Shown: positions 48,745 through 60,443 of the stretch, in pieces
How the letters are laid out: each line of letters begins with the position of its first letter
Position numbering within the stretch: the stretch's first letter is position 1
Source: Cricetomys ansorgei
Taxonomy: Eukaryota; Chordata; Mammalia; Rodentia; Nesomyidae
DNA length: 64,000 nucleotides
Reading direction: 5' to 3'
NCBI GenBank assembly: GCA_026225945.1
Contig: JAMJFZ010001258.1
Coordinates: 4,633,501 to 4,697,500, forward strand
The notes under the pieces: model-generated
Told to the model about the DNA's origin: nothing
Seen by the model: the letters and a program-made list of their open reading frames with translations, nothing else
Databases searched by the model: none
Position numbers and translations under genes: made by a program

Positions 48745-49155
48745 AAGGGTGTTGTGGTTAGAATAGGAATGCCCCCCCCATTTGGCGGACAGTTAGTGGA
48801 ACTGTCTGGGAAGGATTAGGGGGTGTGGCCTAGTTGGAGGAGGTGTGTCACTAGGGGTCGGCTTTGAGGCTTCAAAGCCCATTTAATTCCCAGTTAGCAC
48901 ATTCTCTCTGTCTCTCTCTGTCTCTGTCCCTTTCTCTCAATGTCTCTCTCTGCCTTGTGGTTGTCATATCAAGATGTGAGCTCCCAGGGACTGAGTGCCC
49001 CCACGCCTGCCTGCTGCTGTGCTCCCTGCCGTGACTGTGCCGGTCGTAGACTAACCCTCTGGAACCGTAAGCTCCACGTTAAATGTTTTTTTTTTTAAGT
49101 TGCTTTGGTCATGGTCTATTCCTTCACAGGAATAGAAAAGCAGCTAAGACAGAGG
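48745..49155 (+). mobile_element. URR1-like hAT DNA transposon copy
   Basis: GTTGTGGTTAGAATAGGAAT, GGAACTGTCTGGGAAGGATT, GAGGAGGTGTGTCACTAGGG, then GAACCGTAAGCTCCACGTTA and a GAATAGAAAAGCAGCTAAGA end. Contains a CT-rich insert at 48902-48950. Confidence 0.7.
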
Positions 49156-49439
49156 CTGTGTCTGCTTTCTGTCCCTTTCCTCTCCTGTTACTTCCTGGTT
49201 GTGGTGACGTAAGCCACGTCCCCACCAGGCTCCCGTTGCCCCGTTTCTGCCTTTCCTTAGGTCCAAGCAACGGAGTCATCCGCCGTAGATGGAATTCTCT
49301 GAAACTCCAAGTGAACATACGTCTTTCTTCCTTTTAAAGTGTTTCTTTCAAACACTTCTCACAGCAAAAGCAAAAACAAAAACACAAACAAACCAACAAC
49401 ACGTGGTCTCCTTGGTAGATGGAGATACATGGGCTAGTG

Positions 49440-49725
49440 CACATATAGGGTTAAGTATTCCTACAATCCAATCCAAAATCCAAAACTTTTTGAGCACTAA
49501 CATGATACAAGTGGAAAATTTCCTCGCCAGGAAATTTTGCTTCATGCACAAAATTATTAAAAACACGCACAGAGTATAGCTGTATATTTAAGGTATATAG
49601 GAAACATGAATTTCATATTTATATATGACTTGTTTGCCTAGGATATCTCATAACACATGCAGATATTCCAGACTAAATATAAGCTGAAACCCCAAACACT
49701 CTGGTCTCAAGCATTTTGGATGGGG
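49440..49725 (+). repeat. Ancient mammalian interspersed repeat, AT-rich
   Basis: AATCCAAAATCCAAAACTTT, TTTGCTTCATGCACAAAATT and TCTCAAGCATTTTGGATGGG resemble a mammal-wide DNA-transposon, perhaps the same family as at 5715. Confidence 0.4.
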
Positions 49726-51845
49726 TGGTGGTCACCTTGAGAACCCTCCTCATTAAGTCCCCCCCATTTCCTGCCTCTCCCGTTTCCCGAATTCAGTTCT
49801 GAAAGTACTCTCCTAAATGAGGTTCTCAAACACAGGCCTTTGCCTCAGTTTCTGTTTCCTGGAGCTCCTAGGCCAAGGTCCATATTATCCGCATCACTCT
49901 CTGAGGTCAGAGGAACCCGCTGTGCTCCCTGGCTTGGTGGCCTGATATAATCCTGGAGTCATATCCTTGGCCCAATATAATCCTGGAGTCAGTGGACCAG
50001 AGCGTGGACCAAGAAAGAAAACTAGAGAATGGCCAAGCACAGAAACTATTGTCTCATCCGTGTCCCACAGCTACACCCATACGTGAGGACCAATGGTTCA
50101 CGATGAGCAACATTTGGCTCATTGCTCTGGAGAGCCGTCTGAGGGCATGGCCCTGGCATCTGACAAGGGCTTGCTGCTGTGTCATCCCTTGGCAGACGGG
50201 GTGAGGGCAGGGAGAGGGCAAGGAGGGGCACCCTCGGTGTCTCGGTGATGACATTGTCCCCTGATTGCAATCTGTTAGGGCCTGTGGAGTTTCCGAGACA
50301 TACATTTAGGAGGGCACACTGAAAACTGTCACACCGGGGAGGCCGTGTCTGTCTTGCAATGGGTGTTTACTTCTACACCCTTAAACCGTCCCAAGTCCAG
50401 TTCCCTGTGTCTGTCACCCCTCAACGTGTGATATCTCAGGAAGCAGAAGCAGTGGTGCAAGTCAAACCAGACATCCTTCATTTCAGCTATTCTTGCTTTC
50501 ACAGGTGGATGGAGAGGCTGGGAGAGCTGTGGAGGGCAGCCGGCCTTGGACAGAGTGCAACGCTCTTAGCCTTTCCCATTGCTGGAGCTGGAACAACCTG
50601 CTACCAGGATGGTGGTCCACTGTGGGAGACTGCTGAGCCTGGAGTTGCTGCTGAGTCCCTTCCCAGGGCCGAGAGAGTGGTCCCTTCCAGTCCCCCTCCA
50701 TGCCCCCTCTTCCAGTCCCCTCCCCACCTCCCACCCCCACCCCAGTGTCTGCTTATTGCTTTGCAGCTTCCTCCTCTCCTCCCTCTGTTCCTACCACACC
50801 CAGCCTTAACTCTGGGAAGAGAGGCCAAAGGTCACAAACTGACAGCCTGCTAGAAAAGTACTGCCTGTAGCTCTGTTTAATGATTTTCACTTCTAGTGTT
50901 CTATTTAATTTTTTAAAGGAAATCTCATGCGTAAACCCAGATTTCTGGCTTCCATGGAAAAGTAAGAGTATTTGGCAAAGCCGAGAACTTGTGCCTCTGG
51001 ACATCAGAGGCCGGGGAGTGTTGCCTGCCATGGATTGGAGTGCTTCCCTATCCACCAGAAGCCTTCCTGTTGCCTAGAACTCCACAACTGGCTCCTGTAG
51101 GCGTTTGGTGCGAGCACCAAGTTTGTCCTTTTAGATTACCAGCTCTCACTGAGCACCTGTGTCAGGCCTTTTTCTAGACCCTGGACACAGACATTATAAC
51201 ATATGGATGGTGGTGTTGTATCTGGTGGTGGTGACACAGTGCTGGACAATAGAGTCATTCATATTTAATATTTCCAGGTGGCAAGAACTGCTGTCAGACT
51301 AAACAGCAGATGGAGGGCATACAGAGCAGTCAGGCACTGGACGGACAAGTCGGGTGTCACTCTGGAGAGGGTGTCTCTGAAGGTTGTAAGGTTGCCTGCC
51401 AGTGGAGAGTAAAGGCAGTGGACACTTCGCAAAGCCAGGAGAGATTTTTGTCACCAAGCCACCTCTGTTAGGACGTTTGAGGCAAGGGAATAAGCAGAAA
51501 GGTCTTTTTGGAATATTCTAGACAAAATGTTGAAGCCCAAACACCAGGCATTCTTATTTGTTCTTATATATTTTTGAATTCCAATAAAAGTTAAACACAA
51601 ATGAATATCTTAATAAGTTATGTTACTGCAGAACAGATAAAATTCAAATCTGGTGTGTAACCTTCCAGCAGGGTGAGTCTGTCCTCTCTTATCCCCATGT
51701 TTTGTGGAGTTAGCCTGTCTGCATGAGTCAGAGTCCTACAGTCAGCTTTGCTAAGTCAATTTCCACATCGGGGATAGCTATTCTTGAGGGTCCTTCTCTG
51801 GAGTATAATCACAGCTAGTGTTCACCAGGCCCAAGCATCTGACTA
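49726..51845. other. Region between Casp7 promoter and Nrap, no gene
   Basis: No recognisable exon. The duplicated AATATAATCCTGGAGTC at about 49945-49990 and a C-rich stretch at 50690-50750 are the only visible structures. Confidence 0.5.
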
Positions 51846-51863
51846 AACACACACACACACACA

Positions 51864-51896
<33 letters not shown>

Positions 51897-52010
51897 ACAC
51901 ACACACACACACACACACCCACACATACACACACACACACACACCACACACACACACCACACACACACACCACACACATACACACACCACACACACACCC
52001 CACACATATA

Positions 52011-52099
<89 letters not shown>
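51846..52099. repeat. (CA)n tract, about 250 bp, upstream of Nrap
   Basis: CA dinucleotides with CC interruptions, ending 356 bp before the Nrap start codon. Confidence 0.95.
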
Positions 52100-52103
<4 letters not shown>

Positions 52104-52199
52104 TTTGGTTATCCACATAAACATCATGCCGTTGTGAGTTCACTTTTCTATTTTGAGAAGCATGTCAGCTCAAAATACCTCAACCTCGTCTCAGACGCA

Positions 52200-52454
52200 T
52201 GCGTGCTGACACAGTTGCCAAAACTGTCCCTTGAGTAAGTGGCAGCTTTAAAAACCAACCAGCTGCTGACTCTGAGGCAGAAGGTCAGCGAAGGCAAGTG
52301 GAAGTTGGATTCTGAAGGCTCTAGGCATCCAGAAGGAGTTTCATAGTGGTGGGGTCTTGAAGGCTCGAGCAACGCGACTTGGGGTTCTTTTTGATTTTAG
52401 AACTTGGGGTTCTAGTTGACTTTGCCTGTTGCTTCTTGTCTTCCACACTCCAAG
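52200..52454 (+). promoter_or_regulatory. Nrap: Candidate Nrap promoter and 5' UTR
   Basis: The 250 bp before the Nrap ATG are free of SINEs, unlike the (CA)n tract just upstream. A TATA-like TTTAAAAA lies at 52247-52254 and E-boxes at 52212-52217 (CAGTTG) and 52260-52265 (CAGCTG), the type bound by myogenic bHLH factors. If the TATA-like box is used, transcription would start near 52280 with a 5' UTR of about 175 nt and no 5' UTR intron. This is inference; single short motifs are weak evidence. Confidence 0.35.
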
Positions 52455-52526
52455 ATGAATGTGCAAGCCTGTGCTAGGTGTGGCTATGGGGTTTACCCTG
52501 CTGAGAAGATCAACTGCATAGACCAG
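52455..52526 (+). CDS. Nrap: Nrap coding exon 1 (first LIM zinc finger)
   Basis: Residues 1-24, MNVQACARCGYGVYPAEK to DQ, with zinc ligands Cys6 and Cys9. The start is chosen because it matches the known N-terminus of Nrap; context is CCAAGATGA with G at -1. Donor CAG/gtcagt, phase 0. Confidence 0.95.
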
Positions 52527-52835
52527 GTCAGTGGAAACGTTCTGTGGTCTTTGTGAAGAATGGTAAGCAGGGGACACTCATCTTCTCGCAAATGGGATTT
52601 TATTGAACAATAAGGGAAAGACACATTCTTCTACTTTTCTTAGGTTATGTTAATTTCTATGTCCTCCATGCTGCGTCAAGAAAAAAAATTGTTTCATTTT
52701 GACATATTACACTCGTGTGTGGTTCATGAATTTTAGCTTTATTGTATCCGTAATTCTCAACTTTTTATCTTAAAGTCTGTGAACCCCGCGTCTGGAGGGA
52801 GATAGCTAATGGCCGATCTTTTCTGTGACTTCCAG

Positions 52836-52930
52836 ACGTGGCACAAAGCATGTTTTCACTGTGAAGTCTGCAAGATGGTGCTGTCTGTTAATAACTTCGT
52901 GAGTCACCAGAAAAGGCCGTACTGCCATGC
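52836..52930 (+). CDS. Nrap: Nrap coding exon 2 (LIM domain core)
   Basis: Residues 25-55 and two bases of Ala56: TWHKACFHCEVC to KRPYCHA. Carries His27, Cys30, Cys33, Cys36 and Cys54 of the LIM zinc sites. Acceptor cttccag/ACG, donor GC/gtgagt. Confidence 0.96.
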
Positions 52931-53456
52931 GTGAGTGTCTGATTTTCGACAAGTAGCCAACGGGGGGATCAGATCCTAAGCTCCAGGCTGGACTCCAAGC
53001 AGCACCTCCCCCAAAGTGCTCACTCGTATCTGGTCATGGAAGAGCCCTCAAGTGGGATTTTAAGCAGTGGTCAATACGTTTCAAATTTCTTATAAGCAAA
53101 AGACCAGCTCCATCCACTGTAACTGTATGTCAAATTATGAATTCTGCACAATGACTCAGCTAAAGATATGCAGAAATGGGGCTTTAAAGTGTTTCTCATA
53201 AATGGTTTCCAGATCCATCCCTATTCTATTGGAAACCTCTCAAGTGACTGTCCTCAGTGAGAATTTATCTTCCTGTTCCATGTGTTGAATTTACTTGATT
53301 TGAGATTTTTGAGGGTTAAGATTCACTGAGAAGTCATGAGCTGAATTCTTCAGTTCTGTGCTCATCCATCTTAAAAAGAGACTAGTGTTTTAAGAGAGTC
53401 ACCAGGCCCCGTGGCTGAAGCACCTTCCTAATTTTGATTTGTTCTTACCTTTCCAG

Positions 53457-53544
53457 CCACAACCCTAAGAACAACACCTTCACCAGCGTCTACCACACAC
53501 CCTTAAATCTAGCCTCGAAGAAGTCTGTGGCAGCCCTGGGTGGG
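53457..53544 (+). CDS. Nrap: Nrap coding exon 3 (end of LIM domain and linker)
   Basis: Completes Ala56 and encodes residues 57-85, HNPKNNTFTSVYHTPLNL and then a linker ending in LGG. His57 is the last zinc ligand. Acceptor tttccag/CCAC, donor GGG/gtaagt. A 2.9-kb intron follows. Confidence 0.95.
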
Positions 53545-56424
53545 GTAAGTCACTTAGCGTTGCGTTTTGAAATAGTCTTTAAGGAAAATTCCTGGGCTCA
53601 GACACCTGTTGGTTTTTAAGTGTTTCTATCTATACATGGGCCAGTCCACTTCCTCCTCATACACTCAGAAAATGCTCCTGGGTGACTAATGCTGCTCTTT
53701 CTCCTCTCTCAACTTTAGAGGTCAATGCACAGGTCTTCTAACACAGTCTTTATGTCTGGCCAGGACACAATGGAATCCCTTTACATGACAGGCCTTGCCT
53801 ACACTAGGTAGCTAATCCACAAAACAAAATTTACGTAGTTGAAAAACATTACAAAGAGCCCCTCTTTTTCTCCCTCTGCAGTATTTTGGAACAGAAAATT
53901 AGAATCCTCCAGTTCCACACTCCAAAACTCCCTTGAACCGGGTAATGGCTCACAATTATCTATAATCCCATGATCCCCTCTGGTGAGGGGATGGCTCAGA
54001 GATATTTTGAGAAGTGACGTTTGCTTTTGGAAGCCGGTGGCAGGGCAAGGCAGGCAAGGATGGCGTGGGAATAAATCTAATAAAGCTTCTGTCACCCACC
54101 CAGCTGTTGATGGACCCACCGAGTCTGTTAATACGGCGAATCATTGGCCTTCTCTCATCAGGCCCGGGAGAAACTGCTCTGGGGGCTGGAACTGAGGCAG
54201 AGTTCTAAAATTAGGAATTACCCAGCAGGTGGAGGGCTCTCTAGTAATCTCTTTTCACCCGAGAGTCCTTCTCTGGTCTCACCCCATTTGCACGGACTCT
54301 GAGACTCACTGACTGTACACAGAAAGTGTGTTAATACTATTGTCCTGGCATGTGGCTCTCTCCGGCTGCTGTTACCAGAGCTGAGCTCTCTGCATTGTTT
54401 TTATTTAACAAGTGTGTGTTGCACCGACTGGAGATCTGCTTACTTCACTCCATGTACATTACAGCCCAGGGGAGCAGACACTATCTTATTCCATTCTGCT
54501 GGAGAGGAAACTGAGGCTCAGAGGCGTTATGTAACCTGTACAGATCCATCCCGACCTCTGTGTGCACAGACCCCTGTGTGCGCAGACCGCTGTGTACAAA
54601 TCCAGATCTGTCTGCCTGTAGAGTCCATATTATTGTCCCGCTTGTGTACAGATCTAGAAGATGACAAATTGCAGATGCCAGAGAAATTGAAACTTCATTT
54701 ACCCAGATGTTTCTGCAGTTGTGTACAGGAAGAAGTGCTTGCCCTCAGAATGCTGTTGGTGTGTATCATAACCTGTACACTGATCGACACTGCCTGCCAT
54801 TTCCCAGCCTCCCCCAAGACTCAGCCTGCAGGGGTGCCCTACAGTTATGCAACAAGGCACGCAGTGTTCACCTTTCTTTGGGTGACAGTGGACTCACTTC
54901 CGTTTAATTGTGTATGGCAGACCTAATCTGGCAGGTTGCTAGGAGAATCTATCACTCTCTTTAGGACCACAGGCAGGAATGTTGGTTTCCTAGAAGCCTG
55001 AGCGTATCTGTTTGTGTCTATATGTCTATGTAACAGCATGCTCATGTTCATATGTTTGCACATGGGCAGAGTGTGTTTTCGTGCTAGCAAGTGGGACTAG
55101 GCATGCATGCACATACAGATACATGATGCATGACCTGCTGTATATATGCATACATTCGTGTGTGTTGTGTGTTTGTGGTATGTATGTATGTATGTATGTA
55201 TGCATATGTGTATATATATGCATGCGGTGTAGATATGCATATGTGGTGTCTGTGTGTAAACGTGTGTGTGCATGTATCTTTCTGTGTACACATGTTTATA
55301 CATTAGTATGTTGCAGCATGCATTGTTGTTCATGGATGTACATGTGTGTGCATCTTTTTTCATCAGGAAAAGTTGAAATGGCCGACCATGATCTTTTGGG
55401 CCTCAGATCTCTGAGCCACCACAGGGTGTGCGATGAATGAGTTTCCAGCTCTGTCCTTCCATCTCTCCGAGAGACACGGCCACTAAAGAAATAAATGCAC
55501 GTGCTGAAATTTTCAAAAGGAAGGAAAGGCGTGGGGCACTTGTCACAGATCAATGATTTTCTGATTTGCAAAGTCACTCTGAAAAATAAATAATGTTTAT
55601 TAAGCTGGGACTTCCTGTTTGCTAAGCACGAAGAGAATTTCTAGAAACGTAACCTTGCAGCTGGCTTCTGTTCCTAGAATGGACTTTGCCTTACTGCTGG
55701 GCACCGCCAGAGGTCTTTGTGGCCTTGCCTCTTCCTCTCACCTACTTCCTCTGTGTAACTGTGACTCTCACTTGGAGCTGGCAGTGCCGGGGTAGGGCAG
55801 CAAGGCCGCTTTCTGGAGGCAGGACAGAGCCTCTTGTTTTGGTCACATGCTGTTGATTCTAGTGGTTTTCTAGCAGGGTAGTTTGTCCGTGTTGGACAGC
55901 ATTTGCTGACGGGGGCCATTTATCACTGACGCAGCTGGGGGAGGGCAATTGTTGTATCTGTCCAGTAAGAACTAAGCTCACTGTGAAGCATCCTGCCATG
56001 TTCAAGGAGTCCCCCAAGACAAAAGCTTACCTGGGCCCATCAGAAACCCATGCCTGAGTCTCGGTACTGTTCAGGACAGTTTCTCCGAGTCCAATAAAGG
56101 GAGCGTGCACAGGGTCTCAGGCACGCTCTGATACCCACCTGTGGGTCTGCAGCAGGACCTGAGCAGCACCGAGCAGCAGCAGGCCTGGGGAGTCAAAGAC
56201 AGGAAGTGCCCTTGACTGGAAACTGGAATTCCTAGCAGGGTCCAGTGTGCGCCACCCGGCTGGTGTGCAGATGCAACCACAGTGGGACCCGTGCACGGAG
56301 CCTTGTAGTACCGCTAAGATGCCCTGCAGCCAGACTCGGCAGGAGCCCCAGTTGAGCTCCCCGTCCTTTATTTCCTTCCCCTCTGGTGCAAGTGTTACAA
56401 ATGACGGCATCTTCACCATTACAG
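53545..56424 (+). other. Nrap: Nrap intron after coding exon 3
   Basis: 2.9 kb with the TG/GTAT-rich stretch at 55010-55350 and no other exon of the nebulin type. Confidence 0.7.
55172..55204. repeat. (GTAT)n microsatellite within a TG-rich stretch
   Basis: Six GTAT units inside 55010-55350, a TG/AT-rich part of the Nrap intron after coding exon 3. Confidence 0.88.
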
Positions 56425-56529
56425 ATCAGCGGCCGAGAAGATGGTGAGCAGTTTAAGTCTGTTTTCCACTGGGATGTGGCGTCCAAGGACGGAGCAGGCG
56501 CTCCTCGCCGGCAACCGCTGCTGAGTGAG
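56425..56529 (+). CDS. Nrap: Nrap coding exon 4
   Basis: Residues 86-120, ISGREDGEQFKSVFHWDV to RQPLLSE, in phase 0 on both sides (acceptor ttacag/ATC, donor GAG/gtgagt). It matches the Nrap segment between the LIM domain and the repeated nebulin modules; the DGEQxKSVFHWD core is the recognisable part. Confidence 0.95.
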
Positions 56530-57493
56530 GTGAGTTTGGAAGGAGAGATGATGCGGGTGCTGACTGTGCGGACGGAGGCCGTTACTGTGACCACTTGCAG
56601 AGGAAACCAGCTCGCTCGTCCTTGATCCTGTGTCTCGCTCCGCCGTCTCAGGAGACCTCCATTAATCCTTGTAGAGCACCCCAACCGTATCTGCTCCAGC
56701 TCAGCTTGTAGCGCTCTCTCCTCCAGCCACACGGTTTCTGTCCCCAGCAGCAGTGCCCCCAGCCTGTGGCCAGCATGGCTCTTCTTCCTGTGCTCCTTCA
56801 CCTGCCGGGTCCTTCCTCTCCGTGTCTTCGTCCCCCTCTGATCCAGTCGATCCTGCCTGGCATCCCAAAATGGCTTCCCCTCTCCTGTATTTCTTATCCC
56901 CAGCCCTGGGGACTCAACAGTTTCTTGGATGCCCCTGACTTATTCTCATGGCCTACCCATCGATGACCCGCTCCTTAAAGTATCCTTAGGCCATGTATTT
57001 CTGATCTCACTCACGGTACTTGCGTTTTTATCGATGTAAAAGAATCAGGTTTTCTACCACAACTAGTTCAAGTGCCCACCTCACTAATCTTGCAGGTATC
57101 TTCTAGAGTTCTCTGTGTCCTTCTATCTGTCTGACATCTCTCTGGTCCTTCCCTGAGGGACTACTGGCCATTCATGCTTGTTGGGTGAAGAAGTGTCATT
57201 TTTCTGGATGGAGCTTACTTATCTTAGATCTTCTGTTTCCGAGGACTTCTCCAATCTTAGAGCAGTGATGAACAAAGGAATGTTTTATTGCATTTGAAGG
57301 TTTTCTGCGATGTGGAAGATCTCAGGGAATTCAGTTATTCAAGAGGTTAGGTCATTTCCTAGTCTGAAAGAGTAGGAGCGACTTGCTTTAGAGAGCAGCT
57401 GATCTCAACAGTGAAGGAGTGCTGTCGGGAACATGGGGTGGACAACCAGGCGTGCGGGGACTGTGTGTGGATGCACGTGTGCTTCCTTTACAG

Positions 57494-57598
57494 AGAGCCT
57501 GCTGGCCGGGGTATGGAGGTGGGGATGCTTGGTGTCCAGGAGCTCTGCCAGACCCTGAGATTGTAAGGATGGTCGAGGCTCAACAGTCTCTTGGTGAG
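57494..57598 (+). CDS. Nrap: Nrap coding exon 5
   Basis: Residues 121-155, RACWPGYGGGDAWCPGAL followed by PDPEIVRMVEA and SLGE. Phase 0 (acceptor tttacag/AGA, donor GAG/gtaagg). It differs from the human sequence I recall at three positions in the first nine residues (Cys for Tyr, Pro for Thr, Gly for Glu). The frame and splice sites are intact. Confidence 0.95.
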
Positions 57599-58940
57599 GT
57601 AAGGGCCTGACGAACTACTTACAATGAATGGGTAACAATTCCTTTAAATATTCCTTTTTCAAAAGGTTGTGGTAGACGGAAAGCCCTGCCCCTTCTTGGT
57701 CTTGTTGCCATGGGGGACAACGTTTGACGGAAACAACCTAAAAGGGAAAGGTTTCATTTGGCTCATGGCTGCAGAGAGCTCAGCCAATCATGGCAGTAAC
57801 TTGTTCACACACTGCCTGCGAGGAAGCAGAGAAACCAGGCCAGAACCGGAAACAGGTCTAACCGTCAAAGGCTGGTCCCTAGTGACCTTCTTCTGACAGC
57901 CATCCTCCATCTCTAAAGGCTCTGAGCTACCCTCAAAATAGTGCTGCGTGCTAACCTAGGGAACAAGCGTGCAGGACGTGAGCCAGAAAGGAGTAGTGGA
58001 CTGTAATACCTCTCCCTCCCAAGATTCCCATGTCCCGGTTTGTGGACCCTGTGTCTCAGTTTCCTCGCACGTCGTAGACCCTATGGATGTGATTAAGTTA
58101 AGGGTCTTGTGATAGGAAGATTCTTAGTGTGGCCCCACAAGGTTCTCTCTAGCCAGGACAGGGTGGGGAAGAGTCAGAGAACAGTCACTGTAGAGACAGA
58201 GACCAAGGACATGTCAGGTGGAGAAGCGAGGAACATATGGGCCTCTGGAAGGTAGAAAGGCAGAGAGATGAGTTCTCTATAGTAGTTAGGTTGTGGCGGT
58301 GGCTCAGCAGAGAGACAAGTTCTCTTGTTGCACCAGGAGCAGTCAGTCCTGATGGTCTACGTTAGACAGCTCACGTGCAGGACTGTGGCGGAATGCTTAG
58401 ACCGTTGGAGCAGAGAGGGTTGGAGAAATCTCTGTTTGAGGATGGTACCCCCATTCTTTCTGTACGCAGCTCCCCTTTAAAAACCTACCTGGGAAATTAC
58501 TGTTAGTTTTTGTAATTTTTTTTCCTTTAGGAAACTGAAAGCAATACAAACATGAGATCATATTTCTCATTAGAAAACTTAACCCAGGAGTTCTTCAGAA
58601 AATAAGGAGGAAAAATAAGATATTTCCCATCCTATGCTGTAGAACTGTCTGTCTCTGGAGAATTGTTACCGCCAAGTCTCCTGGATTAATGGCTGTGTTA
58701 TGATACAAGCTTTGGAGACAAGGGTACCTGAGGGAACTGTTCCTCGATCCCCATAATATTATGTAGACACTGGAGGTGATCCCCTTTGACTTGGGGAATG
58801 TGAGTTGTCAGTCTTGATGATGTTATTCAAGTACCAAGTTCAAGTATCAAGTATATACCAACTTACACCAAGTACCAAGTTCAAACTTGTCCCAGAGATT
58901 GGCATGTTTCCCAAGTATGGGATGAGTCTAGTGTCACGGA
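57599..58940 (+). other. Nrap: Nrap intron after coding exon 5
   Basis: Sequence at 58020-58300 (GATGTGATTAAGTTAAGGGT, GGGCCTCTGGAAGGTAGAAA) resembles an old mammalian LTR-type repeat, family not fixed. No exon seen. Confidence 0.5.
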
Positions 58941-59091
58941 TGCTTCTGGATGGTTCTGGATGGTTCTGGATGGTTCTGGATGGTTCTGGATGGTTCCGGG
59001 TGGTTCTGGATGGTTCTGGGTGGTTCTTGGATGGTTCCGGGTGGTTCTGGATGGTTCTGGGTGGTTCTGGATGGTTCTGGGTGGTTCTAGT
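58941..59091 (+). repeat. Minisatellite, 10-bp unit GGATGGTTCT
   Basis: About 14-15 copies of GGATGGTTCT/GGGTGGTTCT with one 11-bp variant. It ends 41 bp before Nrap coding exon 6. Confidence 0.93.
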
Positions 59092-59131
59092 GTCAGGATG
59101 GCTCTCATGCTGCTGCGGTTCTGACCAGCAG

Positions 59132-59236
59132 GGGTATACAGAAGACTGTGAACAACAGCAAGGCAAGGGGAGCTTCCCAGCCATGATCACACCTGCCTAC
59201 CAGAGGGCCAAGACAGCCAACCAGCTGGCCAGCCAG
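59132..59236 (+). CDS. Nrap: Nrap coding exon 6 (nebulin-like module)
   Basis: Residues 156-190, GYTEDCEQQQGKGSFPAM to ANQLASQ, phase 0, donor CAG/gtgaga. The acceptor is a tandem cagcag (59126-59131); using the first AG would add one Gln. The pyrimidine tract is weak and a 10-bp minisatellite ends about 40 bp upstream. Confidence 0.95.
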
Positions 59237-59950
59237 GTGAGAGCCCTACGCTCACTGCACCCTTTATGATGCTGACTTTTGACATGAATTCAGCCAGCTC
59301 TGCAGTTTAGGAAAACAAAATAGAAGATGTTTTAAAGGGTTGTGGGAAAACCATGTTTCCCTTATAATTTGTCTTCTGTGCCTTGATTGGACCACATTTA
59401 CAAAATGTGGGAAGGAGAAGATACAGAGACCATATAAGTCACCCGAACACTAAAGCAAACGTTTCTCCAGGTCGCTGGTTTTTCTTAGAGGAGACGTGGA
59501 TCTCCCCAGAGAACGGTGCAGACTGTGGGCTAAGGGCCAGGTTTTAGGGGCAGAAACTTAGGATTTGAATCCTGGCTCTCTTAAACGTTCACTGTGTAGC
59601 AGATTCCACACTTGGAAAACATGGCAATCTCTGGGAAACTTTTGAACATGGCTTTTGAGTTGCACCCTCAAATTACTTAACTTCTCTGTTCCTTGGCTTC
59701 TCATTTGTGGTAAATAATAGTCCCACTGAATGTGAGCGTTAAAGGGGTCACGTGACTTGTTATTTGGTAACACTTTGAAGAGCCTGGTGCTCAGCGAGTT
59801 GGCACATCAGCAAAGATAACTTTTGTAAGCACAGACTTGGAACAGGTTTGCTTTGAGCATGCCTGAAGGTGAGCCTCTAGAGAGCTATGAGGCAGAGTCC
59901 TGGCAGAGGCTTGGGGTAGGCACGGCTTCGACTCTGCTTCTCCCTAACAG

Positions 59951-60055
59951 GTGCAATACAAGAGAGGCCACGACGAGCGCGTCTCCAGGTTCACTCCGGT
60001 GGCAGACACCCCTGAGCTGCTGCGGGCCAAGGCTGGGGGACAGCTTCATAGCGAT
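59951..60055 (+). CDS. Nrap: Nrap coding exon 7 (nebulin-like module)
   Basis: Residues 191-225, VQYKRGHDERVSRF to GGQLHSD. Contains the conserved nebulin-type Tyr-Lys (SQVQYK across the junction). Acceptor ctaacag/GTG, donor GAT/gtaaga, phase 0. Confidence 0.96.
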
Positions 60056-60069
60056 GTAAGAAACGATGC

Positions 60070-60443
60070 AGGAGAGCCGGGGAGATGGGCCAGTGGACAA
60101 AGCATCTGGCACACCGCATCAGGACCAGAGTTCAGATCCTCAGACCCTTACAAAGACCAGACAAATGTGCTGCCCTGCCCGCAGTCCCAGTGCTTGGAAG
60201 GCAGAGACGGCAGAGCCTGGGGCAAGCTGGCTAGCTAGACTAAGCAGAGTTAGAGAGCTTTGTGTTGAGTGAGAGACCCTGCCTCAATACATAAGGTGGA
60301 GCGCCTTCAAGGAAGACACTAAACATCAGCAACAGGCCTTACTACACAAGCACACACATGCAAATGATCCTGCACACACGTGTGTACCCACCTTCATGTG
60401 AACACACATACACACATACATGTGTACCACACACACATACACA
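60070..60443 (+). repeat. B4-class SINE
   Basis: GAGCCGGGGAGATGGGCCAG head, GTTCAGATCCTCAGACCC, GAGAGACCCTGCCTCAATAC and a long CA-rich tail. In the Nrap intron after coding exon 7. Confidence 0.82.

Noticed and set aside
56232..56801. 189-codon minus-strand frame
   Set aside because: It overlaps Nrap coding exon 4 on the other strand, and no relatives are recognised.
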